A stretch of DNA of 64,000 bases from Thermoanaerobaculia bacterium (GCA_022071945.1 JAJVIN010000001.1:186001-250000); one strand, 5' to 3'. Shown: positions 42,450 through 51,493, counted from the first letter of the stretch. Notes: generated by a model not told the origin, from the sequence alone. Translations and numbers: made by a program.

Positions 42450-43447
42450 TTGGCGATCTCTTCGAATCCCTCGAGGATGACCCGGTCGCGCCCGTCCTTC
42501 TTGGCGGCATAGAGGGCGGCATCCGCTCTCTTGACGAGGGACGACGGCGACTCCGTCCAGTCAGGAATGGCCCCCGCCACTCCGGCGCTGATGGTGACGA
42601 GGGTCTCCGAAGGCGAGGCGTTATGGAGGATTCCGAGCTCCCGCACGGCGATCCTGGCCCGCTCGGCGGCGATGTGGGCCTTGTCCGGGGCCGTTTCCGG
42701 GAGAAGGACGGCGAACTCCTCTCCGCCGTAGCGGGTCACGAGATCCCCTCCGCGTCGAAAGACCGTGTTGATCGCCTCGGCGACCCTCTTGAGGCAGTCG
42801 TCTCCGGCCTGGTGACCGTAGAAGTCGTTGAAGCTCTTGAAGTGGTCGATGTCGATCATGACGAGCGAGAGCGGCTGACGGGAACGGATGCAGCGGCGGA
42901 AGTCCGCATCCAGCCTCGTGTCGAAGTGCCGCCGGTTGGCGATTCCCGTCAGTCCATCCGACAGCGAGAGGCTCTCGAGAACCCGGTTCGCCTCCTCCAG
43001 CGCGCGCGATTTCAGCTCGACCGTCTCGACGAGGCGAGCGAGCTCCGCATTGCGCTCGGCGAGCTCGCGCATCATGCGCGCCAGGCGGAGCTGCGTTTCG
43101 ATGCGGGTCACGATCTCGGCGGCGTGGAAGGGCTTGGTGATGTAGTCGACACACCCGCACTCGAAGGCCTTCACCTTGTCGAAGACCTCGTCCAGGGCGC
43201 TCAGGAAGATCACCGGGACGTTCTCGGAGGCTGGATCCGCCTTGAGCTGGCGGCAGACCTCGTACCCGTCCATCTCGGGCATCATGATGTCGAGAAGGAC
43301 GAGATCCGGCAGGGCTGCCTGGGCGGAGCGCAGGGCACGGAAACCCGAGTTGGCCGGACGCACCTTGTAGCCCTGCCCCTGAAGCAGGGCCGTGAGGACC
43401 TGCAGGTTCACAGGGTTGTCGTCGACGACGAGGATATCGCCCTTCAT
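42446..43447 (-). CDS. PleD-like response regulator with GGDEF diguanylate cyclase
   Basis: A 333-residue protein. The receiver domain (about 1-125) has acceptor Asp in LVLLDIMMPEMDGYE; a coiled linker leads to a GGDEF domain (about 165-330). The active site is RYGGEEFAVLLP, and RGGD sits five residues before it, the product-inhibition I-site. It should make c-di-GMP when phosphorylated, presumably by the hybrid kinase encoded next, whose GTG overlaps its stop by 4 bp. Cytoplasmic. ATG start with a GGGGG-type ribosome-binding site. Confidence 0.93.
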   Translation of the reverse strand: MKGDILVVDDNPVNLQVLTALLQGQGYKVRPANSGFRALRSAQAALPDLVLLDIMMPEMDGYEVCRQLKADPASENVPVIFLSALDEVFDKVKAFECGCVDYITKPFHAAEIVTRIETQLRLARMMRELAERNAELARLVETVELKSRALEEANRVLESLSLSDGLTGIANRRHFDTRLDADFRRCIRSRQPLSLVMIDIDHFKSFNDFYGHQAGDDCLKRVAEAINTVFRRGGDLVTRYGGEEFAVLLPETAPDKAHIAAERARIAVRELGILHNASPSETLVTISAGVAGAIPDWTESPSSLVKRADAALYAAKKDGRDRVILEGFEEIAK

Positions 43448-43576
43448 TCTCGCCCCCCGCCCTGGCCGCTGGCCCTTGGCCGTCTGACCTCCCCGTTCCT
43501 ACCGCCGCGGCGCTTCACGGGGATGTTCGCCGACCCATGGAGGCTCGTGCAAGCGAAGAAAGGTCCGGGAACACAC

Positions 43577-43600
43577 GGGGCCGGCGCGGCGGCCGGCCCC
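43577..43600 (-). terminator. Hairpin after the acyl-CoA synthetase gene
   Basis: GGGGCCGGC, a 6-nt loop, GCCGGCCCC: a 9-bp GC stem 34 bases past the stop of the fadD-like gene and upstream of the response-regulator gene. Loose T-rich sequence follows on the minus strand. Confidence 0.45.
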
Positions 43601-43634
43601 GATGGCTTCCAGCAGAGAGTTTCCGCGGTTTCCG

Positions 43635-45425
43635 TCAGTCCTTCGACCCAGCGTACATCTGATCGATCAGGTCCTTGTACTTCGTGTCGACGACGCGCCT
43701 CTTGACGGAGAGCTTCGGTGTCAGCTCTCCGCCCTCGATCGTGAACTCGGCGGGCAGGAGCATGAAGCGGCGGATCATCTGTTCGTGGGGCTTGTCGGTG
43801 TTGGCGCGATCGAGGATCTTCTGGTAGATCGCCTTCACGCGCTCGTCCGCGATCAGGTCCTCGGCCCTCTTGCCCGCCATCCCGTTGCTGTTCGCCCAGT
43901 CGGCGAGTTTTTCGAGATTCGGGACGATCAGGCACGAGAGGAACTTCCGCCGGTCGCCAATGATGACGGCCTGAGAGATGAACGGCTCGGTTTTCAGGGC
44001 GTTCTCGAGCGGTGCGGGAGCGATGTTCTTTCCGTTCGAGTTGACGATGAGTTCCTTCTTGCGGTCGGTGATCTTCAGGAACCCGTCCTCGTCCACGATC
44101 CCGATGTCGCCGGTGTGGAACCATCCATCCGGGTCGATCGCTTCCCGGGTGGCCTCGGGCTTGTTGAAGTACCCCTTCATGATGTTGGGCCCGCGGGCGA
44201 GGATCTCGCCGTCCTCGGCAATCTTCACCTCGACCCCGGGGAGGACCCGCCCGACCGTGCCCAGCTTCCAGGCCGAGGGCGTGTTGACCGCGATGACGGG
44301 GCTCGTCTCGGTCAGGCCATAGCCCTCGTAGATCTCCACCCCGATGCCCCAGAAGAACTGCGCCAGATCCTTGGCGAGAGGAGCTCCTCCGGAGATCGCG
44401 AGGCGGAAGCGGCTGCCGAGAGCCGCCCGGATCTTCCCGTAGACGAGCTTCTCGAACAGGAAGTGCTTGGCCGCCAGGACGGCGCCGGGAGACTTCTTTG
44501 CCTGCCGCAGCTCCAGGACCTCCTTGCCTGTCTCGATGGCCGACTCGAAGATCTTCTTCTGAAGGGGCGTCCCCTTGGCGACCTTGTCGTGAATGCGGCC
44601 GTAGACCTTCTCGTAGACACGGGGAACCGCGCCGAAGAGGGTGGGGTTCACCTCGAGGAGGTTGTCCTTCAGGGCGTCGATGGACTCCGCGAAGGCAATC
44701 GTGGCTCCCCTGTGGTAGTAGCAGTACTCGATGAGTCTCTCGAAGACGTGGGAAAGCGGCAGGAAGGAGAGGGCCACGTTCGAAGAATCGAACGGCAGCA
44801 CCTGGCATCCGGCCAGCACGTTGGAGACGAAGTTGTTCTGGGTGAGCATGGCTCCCTTGGGCTCACCCGTGGTGCCAGATGTGTAGATGAGGGTCGCGAG
44901 GTCGTCGGGAGTGCGCGAGTCGGCCCGCTGGTCGAAGGCCGACGGATTGCTCTCGTGGATCTTCTTTCCCTCGGCGAGGAGGGACTCGTAGGAGATCAGG
45001 CCCGGCTCGTGCAGGTCGTTGAAGACGACGACGTGCTTCAACTTTGGGCAGTTGCCCTTGGCATCCAGCACCTTCTTGGCCTGCTCGTCCGTGGAGGCAA
45101 AGGCGACGACCGTGCCGCTATCCTGCAGGAGGTACTCGGCCTGAGCCGACACCATCGTCGGGAAGATCGGCACCATGACGGCCCCGTAGCACTGACAGGC
45201 AAAGTCGACCGTGGCCCATTCCGTGCGGTTCTCGGAGAGAAGCGCGACCCGGTCGCCCTGCCCCACCCCGAGACCCTCGAGCGCGCAGGAGACCCACTTG
45301 ACGCGTTCGATGAACTCGTTCGACGAGATCGGGTGCCACTGCCCGTCCTTCTTGTACAAGTGGAGGTCGGGCTTGTTGAGAGACTTCAGGTTTCGAAAGA
45401 TGTCGACCAGAGTCCGGGGCGTCAT
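43635..45425 (-). CDS. fadD: Long-chain acyl-CoA synthetase (AMP-forming)
   Basis: A 596-residue ANL-superfamily ligase. The P-loop is LIYTSGTTGEPKGAML, the adenine motif YEGYGLTETSPV, and the hinge/C-terminal motif WFHTGDIGIVDEDGFLKITD. It activates free fatty acids to acyl-CoA with ATP, feeding the beta-oxidation operon 10 kb away. The length and N-terminus fit the FAA1/FadD15 branch rather than the E. coli FadD type. The start is the ATG at 45425, GGAGG 5 nt upstream; a 12-codon upstream extension lacks support. Single gene, divergent from the SDR gene. Confidence 0.92.
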   Translation of the reverse strand: MTPRTLVDIFRNLKSLNKPDLHLYKKDGQWHPISSNEFIERVKWVSCALEGLGVGQGDRVALLSENRTEWATVDFACQCYGAVMVPIFPTMVSAQAEYLLQDSGTVVAFASTDEQAKKVLDAKGNCPKLKHVVVFNDLHEPGLISYESLLAEGKKIHESNPSAFDQRADSRTPDDLATLIYTSGTTGEPKGAMLTQNNFVSNVLAGCQVLPFDSSNVALSFLPLSHVFERLIEYCYYHRGATIAFAESIDALKDNLLEVNPTLFGAVPRVYEKVYGRIHDKVAKGTPLQKKIFESAIETGKEVLELRQAKKSPGAVLAAKHFLFEKLVYGKIRAALGSRFRLAISGGAPLAKDLAQFFWGIGVEIYEGYGLTETSPVIAVNTPSAWKLGTVGRVLPGVEVKIAEDGEILARGPNIMKGYFNKPEATREAIDPDGWFHTGDIGIVDEDGFLKITDRKKELIVNSNGKNIAPAPLENALKTEPFISQAVIIGDRRKFLSCLIVPNLEKLADWANSNGMAGKRAEDLIADERVKAIYQKILDRANTDKPHEQMIRRFMLLPAEFTIEGGELTPKLSVKRRVVDTKYKDLIDQMYAGSKD

Positions 45426-45574
45426 CGAGTCCTCCAATAAATATGGACGTAGGTTCCCCACTCCCCGGGGACCGGAGCGCCTCTGGCCCGGGCGGCCGCC
45501 GTGGACCCCTGCCGGAACGAGAGCCGGCGGGGGAATTCCGGGCTGAGTCCTGTGGCTAGTTTACACTCGATCGC

Positions 45575-46315
45575 GTGGGATCCGGGCCGCTCGCACAACG
45601 ACCTGTTGCCCTGGTGACGGGCTCGGCGCACCGTCTCGGAAAGGCGATCGCCGTGGGCCTGGCCGAGGCCGGTTTCCAGATCGCGATTCACTACAACGGC
45701 TCCAGCCAGGCGGCCCAGGAGACACAGACCGAGCTTTGGCGGATCTGTCCCGGCCACTTCGTCCTGAAGGCCGATCTGAGTGACGTGAACGCCTGCAGGG
45801 AGCTCGTCGCGGCCGCCTCGCGGCATCACGGACGCCTGGACCTCCTCGTTCACAGCGCCTCTCCGTGGCACGAGGGGCCGATCGAGGCGGTGACACCTGG
45901 CGAGTGGGACGACGTCTTCGCCGTTGGACCACGGGCAGGGTTCTTCCTGGCGCAGGCGGCCTTTCCCCACCTTCGCGAGAACCGGGGAGCGATCGTCTTG
46001 ATCTCGGATGTCGCGGCGACTCAGGCGTGGCCGTCTCACGTTCCCCACGCGGTGGCCAAGGCGGCCGTGAACGCCCTCGTCCGGAACCTGGCCGCAAGCA
46101 TGGGACCGTGGGTCCGGGTCAACGGCGTCGCACCTGGAATCGTCCTTCCCCCGCCGGACATGCCGGACACCCAGGTCGAGCGCCTCGTCGCCCGAACACC
46201 CCTTGCGACCCTGGTGAGGGTGGAGGATGTGGTGGGCGCGGTCACGAGCCTCGTCTCGAACCGGTCGATCACGGGCCAGATCTTGGCCGTGGACGCGGGC
46301 CGCGGAATCGTTTGA
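45575..46315 (+). CDS. Short-chain dehydrogenase/reductase, pteridine-reductase-like
   Basis: A 246-residue classical-SDR-fold protein. The cofactor loop TGSAHRLGKA has the TGxxxRxG form used by NADPH-dependent pteridine reductases (PTR1/FolM) rather than TGxxxGIG. HSASPWH is the NNAG-like strand, ISDVAATQ carries the catalytic Ser. The expected YxxxK motif is HAVAK (VPHAVAKAAVNAL): His replaces the catalytic Tyr. Activity may be altered or lost, or another residue may substitute. GTG start at 45575 with no Shine-Dalgarno; TACACT ends 7 bases upstream, so a leaderless start is possible. Followed by a minisatellite. Confidence 0.83.
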   Translation: MGSGPLAQRPVALVTGSAHRLGKAIAVGLAEAGFQIAIHYNGSSQAAQETQTELWRICPGHFVLKADLSDVNACRELVAAASRHHGRLDLLVHSASPWHEGPIEAVTPGEWDDVFAVGPRAGFFLAQAAFPHLRENRGAIVLISDVAATQAWPSHVPHAVAKAAVNALVRNLAASMGPWVRVNGVAPGIVLPPPDMPDTQVERLVARTPLATLVRVEDVVGAVTSLVSNRSITGQILAVDAGRGIV

Positions 46316-46340
46316 GCCCCTCGTCAGGCCCGAGCCTGCT

Positions 46341-46474
46341 GTCCGAGCCAAGCTCGGCGTCCGAGCCAAGCTCGGTATCCGAGCCAAGCTCAGTATCCGA
46401 GCCAAGCTCGGCATCCGAGCCAAGCTCGGCATCCGAGCCAAGCTCGGTATCCGAGCCAAGCTCGGCATCCGAGC
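46341..46474. repeat. 18-bp hairpin-forming tandem repeat (minisatellite)
   Basis: Seven full units of TCCGAGCCAAGCTCGGYA (46341-46466) and a partial eighth. Unit three has CTCAG for CTCGG. Each unit holds CCGAGC-CAA-GCTCGG, a 6-bp stem with a 3-nt loop, so the RNA or single-stranded DNA can form a row of seven hairpins. It lies 26 bases after the SDR stop and 45 bases before the lipoprotein start. Not CRISPR: no spacers. May act as terminator/attenuator or be slippage-expanded. Confidence 0.95.
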
Positions 46475-46518
46475 CATAATCCCGACGTGGGATCCAATCG
46501 ATCTGCAGGGGGACTCGC

Positions 46519-47508
46519 GTGAGACGCACGAGCCTGGCGTTGTTGTTCTTGTTTCTGGCCTCGGTTCCAGGACTCGGAGGCTGCCGGCCTGCCGAGACGC
46601 CCGCCTCGGATTCGCGGTTCAGAGCGGGGCTCCTGACCCCGGGCCCTGTCTCGGACGCCGGCTGGAATGCGGGTGCGTACGAGGGCCTGAAGGCCATCGA
46701 GAAGGAGCTCGGTGCCGAGGTCTCGCACGTCCAGGTCAAGTCGCCCTCCGAGTTCGAGGAGCAGTTCCGCGCTTACGCCGCCAAGGGCACGGACGTCTGC
46801 TTCGGCCACGGCTTCGAATTCCAGGACGCCGCCGCCCGGGTGGCGAAGGAGTACCCGAACACGGTCTTCATCACGACGTCGGGTAGCCGGACCGCCAAGA
46901 ACCTCGCCCCGATCGTCTTCGAGCTCGAGGAAGCCACCTACCTCTGCGGCCTGGCCGCGGGCCGCATGTCGAAGTCCGCCAAGGCTGGAATGGTTTCCGG
47001 AGTCGAGCTCCCCTCGATCAAGTCGACGTTCCTGGCTTTCGAGGCGGGGCTTCGGGCCGGCAACCCCGGGGCGCGCGCCGTGTCGGTCTTCACCGGCTCG
47101 TTCGAGGACGTGGCCGGGGCAAAGACCGCTACCCTCGCCCTGGCGGATCAGGGCTGCGACTTCATCTTCCAGAACGCAGACGCCGCCGCCCTGGGGGTCT
47201 TCCGCGCGGCAGCCGAACGCGGCATCTACACCTTCGGGGCCAACAAGGACCAGAACGCGCTCTCCCCGGCGATTCTGGCCTCGGCCGTCATCGACATGCC
47301 TCGCGCCTTCGTCGAGGCGGCGCGATCCGTCAAGGAAAAGAAGTTCACGGGCGCTCCCATCCGGTACGGACTCAAGAGCGGCGTCATCACGTTCGTCTGG
47401 AATCCCGCCGTAGCCGGGAAGGTCCCCGCGCCCGTCCTCGATGAGATCAAGCAGGTGGAAGGGCGCATCGCGAGAGGAGAGCTGAAGGTTCCTCGCGGGG
47501 ATTTCTGA
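46519..47508 (+). CDS. BMP/PnrA-family nucleoside-binding lipoprotein
   Basis: A 329-residue lipoprotein. The signal peptide ends in LGGC, with Cys22 as lipid anchor. The BMP (Med/PnrA) periplasmic binding fold follows: GLLTPGPVSDAGWNAGAYEG, CFGHGFEFQDAA, and VFTGSFEDVAGAKT. PnrA-type proteins bind purine nucleosides. First gene of a four-gene ABC importer with the ATPase and two permeases that follow, equivalent to B. subtilis YufN-O-P-Q. GTG start with AGGGGG 6 nt upstream. The row of hairpins just upstream may limit read-through from the SDR gene. Confidence 0.9.
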   Translation: MRRTSLALLFLFLASVPGLGGCRPAETPASDSRFRAGLLTPGPVSDAGWNAGAYEGLKAIEKELGAEVSHVQVKSPSEFEEQFRAYAAKGTDVCFGHGFEFQDAAARVAKEYPNTVFITTSGSRTAKNLAPIVFELEEATYLCGLAAGRMSKSAKAGMVSGVELPSIKSTFLAFEAGLRAGNPGARAVSVFTGSFEDVAGAKTATLALADQGCDFIFQNADAAALGVFRAAAERGIYTFGANKDQNALSPAILASAVIDMPRAFVEAARSVKEKKFTGAPIRYGLKSGVITFVWNPAVAGKVPAPVLDEIKQVEGRIARGELKVPRGDF

Positions 47509-47509
47509 T

Positions 47510-49075
47510 CTGAGCGAACCGCTTTCCGGGACCGAGCTCCCGGCCGCCCTCGAGCTGAGGGGGGTCTTCAAGAAGTTCGGCGAGGTCGCGGCCCTGCGCG
47601 GGGCGCGGCTGAGCGTGGCGCCCGGCCGGATCCACGCACTTCTGGGAGAGAACGGAGCCGGCAAGTCCACCCTCGTCGCGATCGCTTCCGGACAGCTGCG
47701 CCCGGACACCGCCGATATCCTCCGGGACGGACGGGCTGTCACATGGACTTCACCGCGACAGGCACGGGCAGAGGGGGTCACGCTCGTTCCTCAGCACGAC
47801 CTCCTCGTCGACAACGCCACGGTGGCCGAGAACCTCGCGCTCCTCGATCCCATGGCTCCTTTCTTCGAGTCGAAACGAAAGAGACGCGATCGAGTGGCCA
47901 GGGCTGAGTCCCTCTTCGGGCTCCCCCTTCCCCCGCCGGAGGACCTCGCGTCCAGCCTCCCCGTCGGCTCCCGCCAGCGGGTCGAGATTGCCGGAGCCCT
48001 GCTCACGGGGCCGTCAGTCTTGATCCTCGACGAGCCCACGGCTGTCCTGTCCCCTCCCGAGGTCCAGACGCTTCTCCAGGCGCTCAGGACTCTTTCGGAG
48101 AGCGGAACAGCGGTCCTCGTGATCACGCACCGGCTCGCGGAAGTCTTCGAGGCGGCGGACGACCTGACTGTCCTCTGCCGGGGAGAAACCGTCCTGACGC
48201 GCCGGGTCGAGGAGGTCACCCCTCCTGAAGTTGCCGCCCTGATCCTGGCCGGTTCGGAGGGTGGCAGCCGCGACGAGGTGATGGCCGGTCTCTCGGAAAC
48301 GGACTCGCGGAAGATCGAACCTCCGAGACGGGCGGCGACCTCCGGGCAGCTCGAGGAGGACCTCGTCTTGGAGGTGCGGGCTCTCGCGACCCTCGACTCG
48401 AAGGTCCCGTCGGCTTCACTGGAGCTGAAACCGGGCGAGGCTCTCACTCTTCTGGCCATCGACGGGAACGGCGCCGATTCCTTCGCGGCAGCCATAGCCG
48501 GCTTGCGGCCCGCCACGGGTTCGGTCCGGGTGGCCGGGGCGCCCGTGGCCCTGGGTGATCCGGGGTCGTATCACGACGCGGGAGGTGCTGTGATCCCGGC
48601 GGACAGGCGGCTCGAGGGGCTGTTTCCGAACCTGACCCTGACAGAGAACTTCGCCGTCTCGGACAGGAGAAGAGGCTTCTGGCTCACCCGGAAGAGCCTC
48701 GAGGAGGACGCGCGTGCGCGGATGTCGCGCTTCTCGATCCGGGCCTCGGGTCCCGAGGCGAGGACCCGCGAACTCTCTGGAGGGAATCAGCAGAAAGTGC
48801 TGCTCGCCCGAGCCTTGACTCCCCTTCCCAAGCTCCTGATCGCGATTCATCCGTCCCGCGGGCTCGATCTCGGATCCTCCGCCTCGGTTCGCGGGTTTCT
48901 GAGAGACGCTCTCGAGGAGGGAACCGCGGTCCTGATCGTCACCTCCGACCCGGACGAAGCCAGGCTTCTCGGGGCCCCGATCCGCGTGATGTACCGGGGC
49001 AGGTTGTCGCGCGTGCTCGATCCCGAGACGCCGGTGGCGGAGCTCGGGCGCTACATGGCGGGGCTTGCGGAATGA
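47510..49075 (+). CDS. Nucleoside ABC transporter ATPase, duplicated NBD
   Basis: Two ABC ATPase halves on one chain (521 residues with this start). First half: GENGAGKST Walker A, VGSRQRVEI signature-like, LILDEPTAVLSP Walker B. Second half: a degenerate Walker A region (AIDGNGADSFAAA), LSGGNQQKVLLARAL signature and IHPSRGLDLGS in place of the canonical DEP. This asymmetry is usual in the RbsA/YufO class. The first conventional start (GTG 47615) would cut off the initial strands (ALELRGVFKKFGEVAALRG), so translation probably begins at CTG 47510 or ATT 47501, at the lipoprotein stop. The downstream permease overlaps by 4 bp. Confidence 0.87.
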   Translation: MSEPLSGTELPAALELRGVFKKFGEVAALRGARLSVAPGRIHALLGENGAGKSTLVAIASGQLRPDTADILRDGRAVTWTSPRQARAEGVTLVPQHDLLVDNATVAENLALLDPMAPFFESKRKRRDRVARAESLFGLPLPPPEDLASSLPVGSRQRVEIAGALLTGPSVLILDEPTAVLSPPEVQTLLQALRTLSESGTAVLVITHRLAEVFEAADDLTVLCRGETVLTRRVEEVTPPEVAALILAGSEGGSRDEVMAGLSETDSRKIEPPRRAATSGQLEEDLVLEVRALATLDSKVPSASLELKPGEALTLLAIDGNGADSFAAAIAGLRPATGSVRVAGAPVALGDPGSYHDAGGAVIPADRRLEGLFPNLTLTENFAVSDRRRGFWLTRKSLEEDARARMSRFSIRASGPEARTRELSGGNQQKVLLARALTPLPKLLIAIHPSRGLDLGSSASVRGFLRDALEEGTAVLIVTSDPDEARLLGAPIRVMYRGRLSRVLDPETPVAELGRYMAGLAE

Positions 49076-50085
49076 AGCGCTTGTTCACCGGATGGTCCTG
49101 GATTCCCTGGCTCACCTACGGGGCGGCCGCGGGGCTTTCGGTGGCTCTCGTCCTGATTGCCGGGGGATCGCCGGCTGCTTCCGCGAGGGCCCTCATCGAG
49201 AGCTCGGTTCTCTCCGCGCCGGCCCTGGGCGAGTCGCTCTCGAGACTGACGGGAATTCTCTTCTCGGCTCTCGCGGCCGTTCTCGCTTTTCGCGGCGGAG
49301 TCTTGAACATCGGGATCGAGGGACAGTTCCTGATGGGAGGCATCGCGGCGGCCGCGATCGGCCCGATGACCGGCCTGGGGGCCGCCTCGATGCCCCTGGC
49401 GCTTCTCGCCTCGGCTCTGGCCGGCGCTCTCGCGTGCCTGCCGGCGGCGTGGCTCTCCGAGTCGCGCGGCGTCCCGCCCGTCCTCTCGACGATCCTCCTG
49501 AACCTCGTCTTCGCGGCGGCCGTGACCTGGGCCGTGCGCGGGCCCCTGCGCGACCCCGCGGGCGACTACCCGCAGAGCCGGCCGATTCCCGACGAACAAG
49601 CGATCTCGACGATGGTCCCCGGCACGAGAATCACACCGGCCCCGTTCCTGGCGCTGGCGGCGGCCGCCGGCCTGGCCGTGTTCCTGTGGAAGACGAGCCC
49701 GGGGTTGAAGCTCAGGGCCGCCGGCGACTCGCCGCTTGCGGCCAAGAGCGCGGGCCTTTCCGACGTCAAGATCCGCACCTGGGTCTTTCTCGGCTCGGGA
49801 GGCCTTGCGGGCCTGGGTGGAGGGCTGGAAGTTCTGTCCGTGACGAGACGCCTCTACGACCCGTTCGCGACGGGGACAGGCTATAGCGGAATCGCCGCCG
49901 CCCTCCTCGGCGCCACGGATCCCCTCGGAGCCATCCTCTCGTCCTTCTTTCTCGCCGCGCTCGGCGCCGGATCTCGCGCGATGGAGCGAGAAGCCGGGGT
50001 TCCAGCAGCGATTGCCACGATCATTCCCGCCCTGGCGGTACTGGCGGTCCTGACCCACAGGGCGTGGCGGGAAAGAGGCCAGTAA
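49072..50085 (+). CDS. Nucleoside ABC transporter permease (YufP-like)
   Basis: A 337-residue integral membrane protein of the BPD_transp_2 family, about nine hydrophobic helices. The conserved GVLNIGIEGQFLMGG loop identifies the BMP-dependent nucleoside transporter class; GLSDVKIRTWVFLGSGGLAG is the cytoplasmic coupling region. The ATG overlaps the ATPase stop (ATGA). It pairs with the next permease to form the channel. Confidence 0.9.
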   Translation: MKRLFTGWSWIPWLTYGAAAGLSVALVLIAGGSPAASARALIESSVLSAPALGESLSRLTGILFSALAAVLAFRGGVLNIGIEGQFLMGGIAAAAIGPMTGLGAASMPLALLASALAGALACLPAAWLSESRGVPPVLSTILLNLVFAAAVTWAVRGPLRDPAGDYPQSRPIPDEQAISTMVPGTRITPAPFLALAAAAGLAVFLWKTSPGLKLRAAGDSPLAAKSAGLSDVKIRTWVFLGSGGLAGLGGGLEVLSVTRRLYDPFATGTGYSGIAAALLGATDPLGAILSSFFLAALGAGSRAMEREAGVPAAIATIIPALAVLAVLTHRAWRERGQ

Positions 50086-50949
50086 GTGCCCGGAATCCTG
50101 GAGACCACGCTTCTCCTCTCCGTTCCGCTCCTCCTGGCGGCCGCTGGCGAGCTCGTTCTGGAGAGGTCGGGAAGCCTCCAGATCGGGATGGAAGGAACGA
50201 TGCTGACGGGCGCGTTCGTGGCTTTCGCCATCGTCCACGCCGGGAAAAGTCCCGGGGCGGGTCTGTGGGGAGCCGTGGCGGCCGGCCTCCTCTCAGGAGC
50301 CCTCTTCGCTCTCTTTGCCATCGTCCTCAGGGCAGATCCGATCCTGACCGGGACTGCCTGGAACCTCTTGGCAGCCGGTTCGACCGCCTTCGGCTACGAG
50401 CTGATCGCGGGAAAGACAGGTGCCGTTCTCGAGCTCCCCTCCCTGCCAGTCGTGGTCATGGGGCTGCCGTGGGCGGGCCTTGCAGCCTTCGCGTTTCCGG
50501 TCATCCTGCACATCTTCTTCTCCCGGACCAGGCCGGGACTCGTCCTGGGAGCCGCCGGGGAAACGCCGATGGCGGTCCGGGCGCAGGGGTACTCGGTCGC
50601 CGGGGTCCGGTCCCTGGCCTCCCTGTTTTCCGGGGCGCTGTCGGGTGCTGGAGGTGCTGTCCTGACCCTCTCGATCTCTCACACGTTCGTGGAGGGCCTG
50701 ACGGCGGGGCGCGGGTTCCTGGCGCTCGGGATCGTGGTGTTCGCTCGCTGGCGCCCCCTCGCCCTCTTGCCGGCGACCCTTCTCGTGGCAGGCGCCACAG
50801 CGCTTCAGTACCGGCTGCAAGCGGGAGGCTCGACGCAGATTCCCTATGCGGTCTTCATTGCGCTGCCGAGTCTTCTGTCGCTCGCGGCGCTCGCGGTCGC
50901 GACCTCACGCCGGGGCGCTCCGAAAGCCCTGGGGACCCCGGCGCCCTGA
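50086..50949 (+). CDS. Nucleoside ABC transporter permease (YufQ-like)
   Basis: A 287-residue membrane protein, second permease of the importer. It carries the matching LQIGMEGTMLTGAFVAF loop near residue 40 and about eight hydrophobic helices. Its GTG directly follows the TAA of the first permease gene. Last gene of the operon; convergent with the Spy-like gene 46 bases away, where no clear terminator is visible. Confidence 0.9.
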   Translation: MPGILETTLLLSVPLLLAAAGELVLERSGSLQIGMEGTMLTGAFVAFAIVHAGKSPGAGLWGAVAAGLLSGALFALFAIVLRADPILTGTAWNLLAAGSTAFGYELIAGKTGAVLELPSLPVVVMGLPWAGLAAFAFPVILHIFFSRTRPGLVLGAAGETPMAVRAQGYSVAGVRSLASLFSGALSGAGGAVLTLSISHTFVEGLTAGRGFLALGIVVFARWRPLALLPATLLVAGATALQYRLQAGGSTQIPYAVFIALPSLLSLAALAVATSRRGAPKALGTPAP

Positions 50950-50995
50950 GCTCTGGCTGACGGGAACCCGAGGAAACGAGGTTCCTGGCGGAAGA

Positions 50996-51493
50996 CTATT
51001 GAGGGGGTTCCGCGTCGGGGCGTGGTCCGCGCCTTTGACCCTTGCGGTTTTCCCGGAATTCCTCCATCCGCTCGGCCTTCCAGCGATCCCGTGCTTCGAG
51101 GATCTTCTGCCACTGTTGATCCGTCAAAACGCCCCGCATCTCCACGACGAGCATGGTTCGAGCCTTTCCGAGTCTCGCCCTGGCCTGCTCGAGAGCCTCG
51201 CTGGCGGCGGCGACCCGTTTCGGGTCGGCATCCCGCTTGGCCAGGAGCTCCTCGAGGTCGAGCTGGCGCCGTTCCACCTCGGCCCTGAGGTCGATGAAGG
51301 CCCGGCGGTTCTTCGAGAAGATCTCATCGAGTCTCTCTTGCTGGTCGGGCTGCAGGGCGAGCTGTTCGACGACCCGGGGTCTCTTCCACCACTTCCCGGG
51401 AGGCATCTCTGGGAGCTGGGCTCCGATGGGGAGCGCCCCCAGAAGCGCTGCGCCCAGGACCAACCCCAGGAGCCAGGAGCGAGTTCTTCTCAT
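50996..51493 (-). CDS. Spy/CpxP-like periplasmic stress protein
   Basis: A 165-residue secreted helical protein. A signal peptide (SWLLGLVLGAALLGALPIGA) is followed by a charged helical domain with LALQPDQQERL and VLTDQQWQKIL, the LTxxQ motifs of Spy/CpxP/heavy-metal resistance proteins. Such proteins act as periplasmic chaperones or metal sensors. The ATG overlaps the anti-sigma stop (ATGA), so it is the target gene of an ECF sigma/anti-sigma operon. A longer frame upstream is anti-sigma sequence out of frame. Confidence 0.82.
   Translation of the reverse strand: MRRTRSWLLGLVLGAALLGALPIGAQLPEMPPGKWWKRPRVVEQLALQPDQQERLDEIFSKNRRAFIDLRAEVERRQLDLEELLAKRDADPKRVAAASEALEQARARLGKARTMLVVEMRGVLTDQQWQKILEARDRWKAERMEEFRENRKGQRRGPRPDAEPPQ

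Noticed and set aside
43444-44808. 454-codon minus-strand frame
   Set aside because: Frame-shifted reading of the acyl-CoA synthetase gene.
46341-46474. CRISPR array
   Set aside because: Units are contiguous 18-mers with no spacers and no cas genes anywhere in the window.
46390-47781. 463-codon minus-strand frame through the minisatellite
   Set aside because: Opposite the BMP lipoprotein gene; its C-terminal repeats are the minisatellite read as protein.
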